Of a stretch of 64,000 nt of DNA, positions 35,091-47,564 are shown one piece after another. The notes beneath the pieces are model-generated. The model ran no database searches. It saw nothing but the letters and a program-made list of their open reading frames with translations, and had not been told where the DNA came from. The stretch's first letter is position 1. Every line of letters begins with the position of its first letter. Made by a program: the position numbers and the translations under genes. This stretch comes from Trema orientale (lineage: Eukaryota; Streptophyta; Magnoliopsida; Rosales; Cannabaceae), in contig JXTC01000091.1 in the NCBI GenBank assembly GCA_002914845.1, positions 85,813-149,812 on the forward strand, read 5' to 3'.

Positions 35091-35766
35091 CATACATATA
35101 TATTGAATAATAGTAGGTTAGTGAGTTTTTTTTCTTGCATATCGATCATTTTACAGTGGGTAAAAGCCACATATCGATAATTAATTTTAAATCCAAGGAC
35201 CAAGAATAGTGTATACTAAAAAAGATATGAAGATGGATAATAACCTATTATTGGATGAAGAAAAGGGAAATAAAAGAATTATAGAAAAAAATATGAGTGT
35301 TTCTAGATTGATAGAGGAGAAGAAAAAGATGGATGGAGAAAAGGAAAATAGAACTTTGATTGTAAAAGGCTATTTCTGAAGAATAGAGAGATATAATAAA
35401 GACAACTGAATTTTAAATTTTAATGAAGGGTGATTTTAGTAAAGATGTGAAAATAGATCCATTTTAAAAGAAATTACTAGAAAAATGTGTGTGAAGAGTA
35501 TAAAGAAGAATGAAAATAGACTCACTCTTTTGCAAATCTATCAATGTAATGGTTCTCAATACGTCGCAAATGCATGAGGATAATTTAACTATTTTAGATG
35601 TCAAATAAAAAAGATATAGAAAGAGAGAGATGCTCGTTGACAATCTTTAATTCTTAATATGTTATTCGCAATTCATAATATGGAGTTTTTATTCAAACTT
35701 GTTTAAAGGCAAGTTTTTTTGGCTAAGTTAAGTAGTTGGGTCCAATAAAAAAATTTGAATATTGAA
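35091..35766. other. Spacer with dispersed repeat family C copy 3 (35460-35530, minus)
   Basis: The near-complement of 26632-26700 is found around 35460-35530. Surrounding sequence is purine-rich on the plus strand, with no gene. Confidence 0.4.
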
Positions 35767-36100
35767 AAGGGTGAACTGTGAAAAAATACCTTCAAGTTTG
35801 GGTATTCTGTAATTTAAACTCTGAAATTTGGACTCTGCAAAATAATATTCTGAGATTAAGAATTAATGAAAATTAATGCCCTAAGTTGACTTTTTGAATA
35901 ATTTCAATTGGTAAAAGACCAAAATAATCTCAAAATTAAGGAGAATAATAATAATTAATCTGATTTTAATGTAGGATATTATTTTTTTTATTACTAAAAT
36001 TGGTCAAAAAGACAGTCTAAATTATTAATTTTTTAAAAATTCTTAATCTCAATGTATTATTTTACAGAGTCAAAACTTTAGGATTTAAACTTTAGGATTA
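35767..36100. mobile_element. MITE family A, copy 3
   Basis: Starts 'agggtgaactgtgaaaaaat' and follows the layout of 2822-3194 ('tttaaactctgaaatttgg', 'attctgagattaagaatt', central AT palindrome, 'ttcttaatctcaatgtatta'). The right terminus is lost or too diverged to see. Confidence 0.7.
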
Positions 36101-37716
36101 ATATAATTGATTTGAGCAGATTCAAGGAAATGTCATAATAAATGCACCGGAATTGAGAAATATTTCACGGACTACCATCTACCATTTTCTTTTAGAAAAA
36201 GAATATATTTTTGGTCAGAATCCTGCTTCCAGTCCACCAAGATAGTACTACATCATGCTATACTGCTGAACTAAATATCATGACATTGACCTATCAAATA
36301 AATAAATATATAAAATAAAATTACATCATGACATATGTTTTGGGCACAGTGGTACCAAGCTCAAAGATAGACAAACTTCCATCATAAAATCCTAAGTTGC
36401 ATTCAAAAAGTTGAAACTAAAATCATAAGCTTTATGCAAAAGTTACAGTTAACGTTTTCTTGATTTTAATTTAAATTTGTTTTTATATTACTCTTCTACA
36501 AAATTGCAAAACCCTATGCAAAAGTATTTGATAATAGCTAGCCAAGTCATTTTCATTACCTTTTCATCCTCTTGTAATGGGTAAGTTTTTTTAATAGCTA
36601 AAAAAAAATAACTAAAATAATTATCAGAATCTAGCAGATTAGATTCTTTACAGAAAAAAAGGAAATAAACAAATCCTCTAAATTTTCGTGCTCATTGTGC
36701 ATACGACTATTTCCTTGAAATTCAGTCAAAACTTCTTCCGCCTTAAAAAAAAAAGGGAGAAAAAAGGTCAAAATATTGGTACTCAGTTCAATATATTGGC
36801 CCAATGTAATAAGGATAATAAGATAAGGATGAAACTAATGTCCATAATTTTACTCCTCAATTATCCCTGTATTAATTCATTTCACAATTTTGTACAAGCA
36901 ATAATTAAATGGTCTGTTCATTTATAAGGAAATCCCCAAAAGATAAGCTTCTCATAAATAAAATGTTACAAAAGTCTGAGAAAAACCTTAGACACGTAAC
37001 AAAATTATACAGTAATTACAAAAGGGAGGAAAAGAAAAGAAAAATACAAAGCACAATAATACTTTTTCTTTCCTCGAAAAGATGCTCTCACATTTCCTTC
37101 TAAATACATAATTTAAATGATGTAACTTGTTAATTAACACTTAAAAAAATAAAAGTTAAAAGAAAAATGACAAAATACATTTATCTATTTAATGTCATGT
37201 AATTTTATTTAAATGATTTGTGGAAAATGTAACTTTACAAAGACAGAAAAAGATTTTGGATAGGAATAATAAATAACTATGATAAATAAAAATATAGAGC
37301 TCATATGGATGCATACACCTTACTCATGTGTCCTGTGACAATACTCTTTTGGATAATTTGTGATGATTGCCAAGCTAAGCTAATTGAGCAAAAATCTAGG
37401 GGAGAAAATAGATCAAGTCCTAGATTTTGGTGGAAGTTTGGTTTTCTTTTTCTCATTATTGTTTATTATTTTTATTTTTTCTTATTGCTTCTGACAGCCA
37501 TCCCTATGGACATTACCCCACACCTCAAACTTTCTGTCCAGCTCTTCTCTTTCTATCTTTCTCTTCCTATAGATACATCTCTCTCTATATCTATATGTAC
37601 ACACATTAAAAAAAAAAAGTGACAGCCAGCAATAATTACCACTGTATTAATTGACGGTAGACCAAACCAAACAAAGCCCTTCAAACGAAGACCCCAAATA
37701 AAGTTCTCCACCGAAA
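36101..37716. other. Upstream region of the ARF6-like gene
   Basis: No gene found. Contains the distal promoter and the start of the leader. A 'tcctatagatacatctctct' stretch lies near 37564. No TGTCTC or TGTCGG auxin-response element was noticed by eye, but the scan was not exhaustive. Confidence 0.35.
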
Positions 37717-37767
37717 ATCTCTCTCTCTCTCTCTCTCACACTTTCTCTCTCCTTCTCTCTCTCACAC

Positions 37768-37802
<35 letters not shown>
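37717..37802. repeat. CT-rich microsatellite in the ARF6 leader
   Basis: Interrupted (CT)n runs over about 86 bp, with 'cacactttctctctccttct' between them. Such tracts are common near plant transcription starts. It is likely length-polymorphic. Confidence 0.9.
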
Positions 37803-37805
<3 letters not shown>

Positions 37806-37879
37806 TGCGCAAGCAAAGTTTTTCTCTGTCCATAGTCAAATCCGAACCCACAAAGACGAGAGAGCTTAGCTTCCTAGAA

Positions 37880-38331
37880 ATGCCATTTTCAGCTCAGTAA
37901 AAGCTTCACTCATTATCGCTCAACAAAGGGGTTATTATTATAGTACTTGCTTTCTTCCTGGAGCTTACTGTTTCTGGTACGCCTTCCATTTCTGAGATCT
38001 GGGTATTTTAGGGCTTCGGAGGAGCTTTCGGGTCGGAGCTGCGAATTGGGTTTTGGGGGAAAGTTTCGGATTTTAGGGTTTTCGTTGAGTTTGATTATGG
38101 CCGTACTTGTTCTTGGGGTTAGGGTTGGGGTTAAGAAGATCTGGCTCGTATGAGGGTTAGAGGGGTGGTGTTCTGTATTGGTACTGGTTTTGGATGATAG
38201 TGTTGGGTTTTTCAGTTAATTTTTCTGGTCCTGAGCTGGGGGGGTGGGGGGGTGGGCTTGCTTTTTCACTGCATTTGATGGTACGGACGACAAGTAGGGG
38301 TTTGAGTAATGGGTTCCATATCTGTGCTTAA
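37880..38331 (+). promoter_or_regulatory. Cluster of upstream ORFs in the ARF6-like leader
   Basis: Upstream of the ARF start are four short frames: 37880-37900 (6 codons plus stop), 38097-38153 (18 residues), 38150-38197 (15 residues, ATG overlapping the preceding TGA) and 38194-38331 (45 residues, ATG overlapping the preceding TGA). Upstream ORFs are known in several ARF leaders and can lower translation. Whether all four are transcribed depends on the true start site and on possible leader splicing, which the sequence does not settle. Confidence 0.5.
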
Positions 38332-38475
38332 TGGGGTTTGAATAAGGAGAGGACTGGTGTATTTTTTATTTTTTTTGGTTCGAGTTCGTTTGGTGAAGCT
38401 CAGGCGGATTTCGGTTGCTTTTAGAAGTGTCTTGTGCTCTTTTTCTTTCTTTTTCTTTTCTGTCATTGTTGAAGA

Positions 38476-41400
38476 ATGAGACTCTCTTCTTCGTCGTCCT
38501 CATCCGGGTTTAATCATCAGACTCAGGAAGGTAAGTAAGCCCTTCGTTATTTAATTTGTTTGTACCATTACTGGCTTATAACTTGATACTTACTTGTTAT
38601 GTGTTGAGACGGCTCTAATTATGCATGCATAATATGGGTTCTCTAGTTTGGACCTGCCCTGTTAGTAATACTTTGTTTAACTCATCTATTAATCGTGATT
38701 ATTGAAATGTCATTTTGTGCAAGATTTTTTTCTTTTTGTTTGAGTTTGTTCGTTTATTTGTGTTTAAGGAGCTGGTTTGCATGCATGTATCTGCGTGTTT
38801 AAGGCTATAGTTTGGAGTGATTGATTTGTATTATACCATTTTCGAATTCTATCTCTTGTGCCCGTGTCTGTTCGGGTTTTGTTAAGATAGATAAGCTGGA
38901 GGTGGATGAATCTGCATGAGTACTAATCCTAATCCCTGAATTTATTACCTTTTTCTTTTGGGGGTGGGGGGAAGGGGTTGAGCTGTTAATTTAGTACTTA
39001 TATTTGTAATTTCTAGTTTGGATTTTGGTGGTGAGTCTGGTGACTTGTATTGTATTCCAATTGTTGCATGATGTGTATTTAATGATATGAATCTATAATG
39101 CTGTGTATATTAATGCCATCGTTGGAACTATGTGCAGGGGAGAAGAAATGTTTGAATTCAGAGCTATGGCATGCATGTGCAGGTCCTCTGGTGTCTTTAC
39201 CTCCTGTTGGAAGTCGCGTAGTGTACTTTCCACAGGGTCATAGTGAGCAGGTTGGTACAATTAATTATTGTGTCTTCATTAACTTTACCTTTTGATTCTT
39301 ACAAATTTAAATAAATCAATGAAAAGATTATTATGTCATTTATTGTTGCAAGCCTGCTTACAATTTAGATGTTGAAGTGTTTTGAGTTTATAGAATTTTT
39401 ATGTTGATCTGTCTGTCGTTTAAGAATGGTTCTTATCTACGTAATTATGTGGTTGAAGTGAGTGGCTTTTATGTTGTCTATGTCTTAGGAGCAGCTCCAA
39501 CTTTCCTGCAGAATGCATGAACTATTTTAGAATCATTATGGAAGTAAATTCGTTTGGTTTCCTTTATTATAAGTTATAACTTTTACTAAGTTTATGTATG
39601 GCATTGTGCCAAGTGCTATATGTTATGGGTTGTTAGATTTTTAGCTGTTTGATGGATAGTTTGCTTGGAAGGAATCTATAAGGATCTTTTTACCTTTCCC
39701 ATAAGTTGCTACATTTTATAATCCTTGTGCTTTAGATAGTTGTATTCAAGATAGTTACATGTAACAATAAGATCTCTCACAACTCTCATTTAATGCCTTT
39801 GGTGGTGTCTAAAATGTTGTAGACAGATGTTCTTGCTTGTTTAGTTTAAGCTTCTAGCAGTAACATACTAATATGTATATTTCCCTTAAGCACACTATAC
39901 TTCTCATCATCTCATGTCCTTATTCTTCTATGCTGTCAGTAATAACTTGTCTTCCTGGGCAGGTTGCTGCTTCAACCAACAAGGAAGTGGATGCTCATAT
40001 ACCCAATTACCCCAACTTGCCCCCACAGCTAATTTGTCAACTTCACAATGTGACTATGCATGTGAGTGCAATTGTTATACATATGCTTTGGACATTTTCG
40101 TGCACTGCTTCCCCCCTTCAATAACTTTTTGGTTCTATCATGAACAGGCAGATGTGGAAACAGATGAAGTGTATGCTCAAATGACCCTGCAACCACTGAG
40201 TCCAGTACATCACTTTCCCTTGTTTAAGATTTTTCATTTGCTTGCATTTATTTGTTCATGTCTTGATATACTTTTCTTCCGTTCGGTAGCAAGAGCAAAA
40301 GGAGGTGTACCTGCTGCCTGCAGAATTGGGTACTCCTAGTAAACAGCCAACAAATTATTTCTGCAAGACGTTGACTGCAAGTGATACTAGCACTCATGGA
40401 GGATTCTCTGTTCCCCGCCGTGCAGCGGAAAAAGTCTTTCCTCCTCTTGTAAGTTTTTTTTTATATATAAATTATAAATAAAGTATTCATTATTAGTTCA
40501 TTGTTTGGTCCTGTTTGTTACAAATTTGGTTCATCAATCATTTTTTCTGGATTTTTTTCTTTAGGATTATACACAGCAGCCCCCAGCTCAAGAACTAATT
40601 GCGAGGGATCTTCATGATAATGAATGGAAGTTTAGACATATATTTCGAGGTGCGTTTAATTAAACTGAATTTATTGAGAACTCTGTTTAGTTTATGTTTA
40701 TTAGTTGCTAGACTTTATTTGTGTCTATTCTGACTTAGACCTCTCTCCTCTCCAAAATATTTTATAAAAGCTGCACTGGTTTTGATGGTAGAGTAACATC
40801 AGGAGTTGCAGTTCAGTTATACAACTGTCTCTTGATACATGTTCTATTTTCCGGTTTGAATTTTAGAACTTGAAGCAGCTGGTGTTTTTTTTACATTTTA
40901 CAAAAGCTGAAAAGTTCTTTGTCATTATTACTTTTGTTTACTTTCCCGTCCTGTGAAGGTGCTTGCTACAATTATATTGCGACTATTTGAAATAGAACCT
41001 ACCCAGAATCAAAATTGCATTGTCAGGATAGACGCCTTCATGAAGATAATGATTTAGGCATATGCTTTTCTTGTGAAGGAGATACACCAGAGGAAGCAAG
41101 TTCGTTTAGTTGTTATACATAGTCCCTTCTATATTTCCCTTGTTAGTTGTCTTCCCTTTACATGTATACTCTCGAGTCTTGCCTGCACTCTATCTAGGTA
41201 GTATGATCAATGGGGTCTTGTGTAAGTGAACTGTGGAACAGCGGAAAGTAATAGAAATATAAATGCCTGAAATTCCACTTTAGGGTTTTGCATTTGTGCT
41301 TTGACAACTTGAATGGATTGGGGAAGACACAACCGTTGCAGCTGCCAAAAGTATAATGTCAGGAAAGAAAATAGATTGAAAGAAGAGAATTATCAAGAGT

Positions 41401-44400
41401 GAAAAACCAGATGGATAGTCAACCTTAGTAAGCCTTCTTGTTGTCATCTGATTTTGTTTTTTTGTTTTTAAGAGGAACAGGCTATTATCAGGCAAGAATT
41501 TTAACGTCCATCATTGCAGAAACCAGAAAGCAAGAAAATGTTCTTATAATTATTTATCTTAGTTGTACTAGACTAACTAACATTCAAGTGAGCTACTATG
41601 AATTTAGCAATTGTCAGATCTAATTTTACCTTGCCTTTGGTTGACAATGTCTTCAAAGCTGAATTATCAGACTATAAGGGGATTCTTCGTTTCTTCCTCA
41701 GCGAAAAGAGAAGCCGGTTTAGACATACTAAATCTGCAATTCCAAATTTGTAACTTTCTCGTTCTGCTTTGAATTCTCAGGTCAGCCCAAAAGACATCTT
41801 CTCACAACAGGCTGGAGTGTGTTTGTTAGTGCAAAGAGACTCGTTGCTGGAGATTCTGTCCTTTTTATCTGGTTTGGACTTGGATATTGCTATGATTTTG
41901 CTCTTCCATTTATGAATTATCTATTTACTCTTTTTAGCTGGCAATACGAGGGAGATAAGTGCATCTAGTTTTCTGATCAATAATTATTCTGAAGTTTGTA
42001 AATCTATCTCTGTTTTCAGTGTTCCATTTAAAAATATAGAGAATGTGTGATAAAGTATCTTTTTTCATAACTTGGCTGAGTAGAATACTAGAATCTGTTA
42101 TCTATAATTTTTTTTTCATAACTTGGTTCGATTTCTTATTTGTCAATTATAAATGGTGCCATAGGATATGACACTGTCCTAGTTATAGATTTCCTTTAAA
42201 TGCATTGTATTCCACCAGGAATGAAAAGAATCAGCTACTATTGGGTATCCGGCGAGCAAATCGTCCGCAGACTGTCATGCCCTCATCTGTCTTATCAAGT
42301 GACAGCATGCACATTGGTCTTCTTGCTGCTGCTGCTCATGCAGCTGCCACTAATAGTCGCTTTACAATCTTCTATAATCCAAGGTATCTCCCTGTGCTAC
42401 AATTTGAAATTTCTGATGTGTAGTGACTAATTTCTATTCGATTTACCTCCTTTGTAGGGCAAGTCCATCGGAATTTGTCATACCCTTGGCAAAATATGTC
42501 AAAGCTGTCTATCATACACGTGTTTCGGTGGGCATGCGATTTAGGATGCTGTTTGAGACTGAAGAGTCAAGCGTCCGACGGTAGGTGTTGATTCTCTGTG
42601 TAGTTTATATGTTGTTTGTGATCAATTATATTTCTTCCTGCATATAAAGTTGGGTTTCGAAATTCGAACAAAGCAAGTAGTTGTGGTACATGTAGCACTA
42701 TCTGGGTTCTTTTGGACAATGGTTTTAAGATTCTAATATGTGTTCTTATGTTCTGTTTTTTATTGGGTTGCTTGGTGGTTCTGTTCCTTGTTTCTGATAT
42801 CCCAATTGGATGGGCTCATGTTGATTAACACGACTTTCAATTGAAGGAGAAAATTCAGGGGCATGTTTCGTTCTTGAGAAGTGATTTTCTTTTTCACTCT
42901 TACTGATCTGAAATCACTAGTCAGTCACCTACACTTCAACTCTCTTCACTGATGCTGTTTGCTGATCCATTGCTCTTTTAGGACTGTTTATATATCAAAG
43001 TATCAACCTCTGTTAGTATATATTTAAATTACTTGATTGGAAACTTGTTTGTCCAAATATTAGTTTTTTTGCTTGAATGTCCAAATATTAGTTATTACTT
43101 ATATTTTGGCTGTCACAGATAAGGAGAAAGACAAGTCTATTTTAGCAAAAGTTTTATGTACCTTTGTGATAGGTCGAGGTTTCTCATTTTAATGGTGTGG
43201 TTAGCTGATAATATTCCTACTAGCTAATGTTGTGGTTAGCTGATAACAGTCATACTAGCTAATGTTGTAGATCTTAATCTATCCATACTGTGCTTCATAT
43301 TATTTTACACTTTTAACAATAATGTGTAATACTTCGTAAGACAAAAGATTGTCTGTTGCACATTTATTAAGTGGCTGCGCTTTCTTACCCTATCTCCCCA
43401 AGTTTATATGCTGCTTTTGTAGTAATTTTGTCCTGATAGATACTTTTACTTGCTCTGGTATTATAAATTTGTATTTCAATGGTTGGAGTTCTGTGTGTTA
43501 TCCACATTCTAACTGGAACAATGTGGCTTAAGTCATTTGTTTTTTTTTTGCTAGGGGAGGACCCTTGGTCCTCTGCCTAGTCCTTTGTTTCTACTTTAAT
43601 AACATTTCTTATAAAAAAAGATAAGTTAATCAAGCATTTAATACTTCTTTCCTTTTAGATGTTTCTAGTTCGACATTTACATGCATACGCAACTGTGGAC
43701 TACTTTGCTTACTGGGTTATCATGTCTTTGCCCAGATACATGGGAACAATCACTGGCATTAGTGACTTGGATCCTGTTCGCTGGCCAAATTCACATTGGC
43801 GCTCTGTGAAGGTTTGCCAAAGCATTTGATAATTGTGAAAGAAACAAATTTCTAATTGAAATAAAAACTAGTGTCAGTTTAGCTATATCTAGTTCACAAC
43901 TTGTTTTGTATTAATGTAGGTTGGTTGGGATGAATCTACAGCAGGGGAGAGACAGCCAAGAGTCTCTTTGTGGGAGATTGAGCCATTAACAACATTCCCG
44001 ATGTATCCATCGCCATTTCCTCTCAGACTGAAGAGACCGTGGCCATCAGGATTACCCTCTTTCCATGGTATTATTGATTTTAGTTTCTGAGGCTCGAAAA
44101 GAAACATGCCTTCTTGACCTTTGGCTAATTATTAATTTTATTTTGTGTATTTTTTAATTGTACAATTCAGCTCTTAAAGATGGTGATATGAGCATTAATT
44201 CTCCTTTGATGTGGCTACAAGGAGGGGTTGGAGATCAAGGGCTTCAATCATTGAACTTTCAGGGGCTTGGGATTACACCCTGGATGCCGCCAAGGCTTGA
44301 TGCTTCCATGACAGGTCTACAACCTGATGTCTACCAGGCAATGGCAGCTGCTGCACTTCAGGAAATGAGGGCAGTGGATCCTTCAAAATGTTCAGCGCAA

Positions 44401-45868
44401 TCTCTTCTGCCATTCCAACAATCTCAAAATGTTTCTAATGGGCCTGCTGCTTTGATTCAGAGGCAAATGTTACCCCAATCCCAACCGCAAAATACTTTTC
44501 TTCAGAGCTTTCAGGAAAACCAGGCTCCTGCTCAGCCTCAGCTTCTGCAACAACAGTTGCAGCGTTACCACCCATATAATGATCAGCGACAGCAACAACA
44601 ACAACATCAGCAGCAGCAGCAGCAGCAACAACAGCTTCAACCGTCACAGCAGTTGCATCAGTTGTCTGTTCAGCAGCAGATTCCAAATGTCATGTCTGCT
44701 CTATCTAATTTTTCCTCTGGTACTCAGTCCCAATCTCCATCTCTGCAGGCCATCCCTTCACAGTGCCAGCAGCCAAGCTTTCCTGACTCTGTCGGGAATC
44801 CCATATCTTCTTCTGATGTTTCCCAAATCCATAGTATATTAGGTTCGTTATCCCAGAATGGAGGATCCCAGTTGCTTAACCTGAGTGGTTCCAACTCCGT
44901 TATCTCTTCTTCTTCATTGTTAGCCAAAGTTGAACCACAAATTCCTTCTGGAGCTGCTCAAAGTGTACTGCCCCAGGTGGAACAGTTAGGTACACCACAG
45001 TCAAATGTTTCTGATCTCACTACTTTGCCTCCATTTCCTGGGAGAGAGTACTCTGCATACCAAGGTGCTACTGACCCACAAAGCAATCTTTTGTTTGGGG
45101 TTAACATTGATTCCTCATCTCTCATGATGCAGAATGGGATGTCAAACCTTAGAAACATTAGCAGTGAAAATGATTCACTGAATATGCCATTTGGTTCTTC
45201 GAATTATTCAAGTGCCGCAGGCACTGATTTTCCCCTTAACTCGGACATGACTACTTCAAGTTGTGTAGATGAATCGGGTTTCTTGCAGTCCGAAAATGGG
45301 GACCAAGTGAATCCACCGACTAGAACCTTTGTGAAGGTAACAAAATTTACTTGATGTTTGTAATATCTTTTATTGAAGAAGTAGTTTAATTTTTTTGCTG
45401 TTTGGAACTGGTACTATTGACTTTTGTATCTTTGACAATCTTCTCTTGCGGATGTTGTGGCACTCTATTGAATGTTCCTTGTAGTTGCCATATCTGTTGT
45501 CTTACTAAAATGTTTTAATTCTGACAGGTTCATAAGTCAGGGTCCTTCGGGAGGTCACTGGATATTTCCAAGTTCAGCAGTTATGATGAACTGCGCAGTG
45601 AGCTCGCTCGTATGTTTGGCCTTGAAGGCCAACTGGAGGACCCTCAGAGATCAGGCTGGCAGCTTGTATTTGTAGACCGGGAGAATGATGTTCTTCTCCT
45701 CGGTGATGACCCTTGGCAGTAAGTCCCGTAATTAATATTCTTGTAAAATTTGTTTGTACAAGCATTTCTAAAACTACAGATTTCGTATGGATAATAAAAT
45801 AAATCATACAGGAACTTTAGATTTTGATGCTGTTTGCTGAGTGAATTCTGTTTCATCTGCTGCACTCA

Positions 45869-45902
<34 letters not shown>

Positions 45903-47564
45903 AACAGACACACAGCAGTATGGCTCACTTGACTAGGGTATAAAGGCAATTGCATGATGACTAGAAGCTGTTAATATAGTTTCAAGTTTGCGAACATGCA
46001 TCTTCATATTCAAGGTTTGTGAATGATTGATTTTAAAGGATCAAGATTTTCCTACAAAGGTGCCTGATGCGGTTAGCAGCTTGATACATGCTAATATCTG
46101 ACATGCTTGAGTTGTGTTTTTTCGTTATATTCGTTGTAGTTATAACGTACAGGCGGTTCTTAAGAAAGGGGATTTCAGACATAAAAATGTAACGAGTTTT
46201 TGGGCTAGCAAATAAGTGAAATTTGTTAGATGCAGTGCTTGACAGAGTGGCGGAAAATTGCTTCAGTTAGTATTGTAGGATCACAGGCAAGATACTGTAG
46301 TGTGTTGGACAAGATCTGGATTTAGGATCATACGTGGGAGCTGGTTTGTCGGTGGTAACACGTTCTTGCCATTTTACTTCAAGATATTCTTGGAAAGTAC
46401 ATTGATCTAAGTTTGTGGGTTCTTAACATTTGGAGTAATCTTGAACTGGTTGGATTCACTGTTTTTAGATTGTTGACTTTGCTCGAGAAAAATGTCAGAA
46501 ATGATGGGGAACAACGTAGAAAGAAATAAACAAGCATTTCTAGTGCCTTTTTACCAGGTTTTGAATGAGGTTGATTCAATCAGTGTCACTATTCTACTCA
46601 GAGAATTGTCATTAAGAGGGAAAAGAAAGGGTGTTTGATGTTTACAGAACGTCCAAAGCATGAATGGGTTTTTGTGGAAAACAAGAAGGAAAATGAGGAT
46701 AAAACGAGGTAGAGCACAATGATTCGAGTTCCTTATAGATGGGGAAAATTTGTTCCTCGTCGGATAAGGGATCTTTTATGAATCATGATCATTGTGATTA
46801 ATTCTTGGGTATTGGGATTACTTGCAGTTCAATGCAGGTGAGAGTGACTGAAAGTGAACTTTTCCTGCTTAACCTATGTTGTCGCATTTGGATCTTGGTG
46901 CATTTAAATTGTTTTGACTTTTTAGAGGAACATAGTAAGCTTTTCTGATGGATACTTCAAATACCAGATTGGCGTCCAGATTCTTCCAGAATAAATAGAA
47001 TAGGATCAGTGCATGTATATGGTCTTCATTTTAGTGAGTTGGAGTGTCTTGAATCACATGGATTGGATGCTATGCAGCCTGCATGTACAAACACAATCAA
47101 TGAACTGGCAAATAATTGTTTCAGTCTAAACTTAGCGAAATGTGACACATTCATAGACTTCTTCATGCCTAAGACCTTGGGAGTTTTGAGTTTCCTGGAG
47201 TGATTGCATTGAATATGTAGTACCCAATTTTAAGCTGTCAAAACTAATGACAAATTTGACAGATATATATCCTTTTTGGTTGGTTTCTATTTATTGTTAT
47301 TTCTTACTTGTTACATTATTAAATGTACATCTATTTAATTGCTACCCCTTTTTTCCCAGGGAGTTTGTAAACAATGTGTGGTATATCAAGATACTGTCTC
47401 CACTTGAAGTGCAGCAAATGGGCAAAGAAGGCCTTACCCCTGCAAGTTCTGTCCCAAACCGCAAGGTTTCTAATGGCAACAACCCTTGTGATGACTACGT
47501 CAACCGACAGGACCTCAGAAACTCAAGCAATGGGATTCCATCAATGGGCAACCTCGACTACTAA
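38476..47564 (+). CDS. ARF6: Auxin response factor 6-like transcription factor, 14 coding exons
   Basis: Nuclear activator that binds auxin response elements and is repressed by Aux/IAA proteins; ARF6/ARF8 control flower maturation and hypocotyl growth. Exons: 38476-38530, 39138-39250, 39963-40061, 40148-40204, 40290-40448, 40565-40649, 41781-41871, 42219-42383, 42458-42580, 43736-43811, 43920-44067, 44171-45336, 45528-45718, 47360-47564. All introns are GT-AG and phases match, giving 910 residues (Arabidopsis ARF6 has about 935). N-terminus [14 protein letters not shown]3 domain about 130-232 ([20 protein letters not shown]); auxin-response domain about 255-340; Gln-rich activation region about 390-775, with a poly-Q tract; PB1 domain about 777-865 ([24 protein letters not shown]). 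The middle region ([12 protein letters not shown]) fits ARF6 better than ARF8. A miR167 site lies in exon 13. The first in-frame ATG matches the family N-terminus. Confidence 0.96.
45647..45667 (+). promoter_or_regulatory. miR167 target site in ARF6 mRNA
   Basis: The 21 bases gagatcaggctggcagcttg plus a final t encode RSGWQLV in exon 13. They pair with miR167 except near the two ends and at one central-left position, as in Arabidopsis ARF6/ARF8. Known biology: miR167 cleaves ARF6 and ARF8 transcripts. The site lies inside the PB1 coding region. Confidence 0.92.

Noticed and set aside
39873-40339. Two overlapping plus-strand frames of 83 and 141 codons in the ARF6 gene
   Set aside because: They run through introns 2-4 of ARF6 and only partly follow the real exons.
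44435-44686. Minus-strand frame opposite the ARF6 Gln-rich exon, rich in Val and Ala
   Set aside because: It is the shadow of the CAG/CAA repeat and other codons of the real exon.
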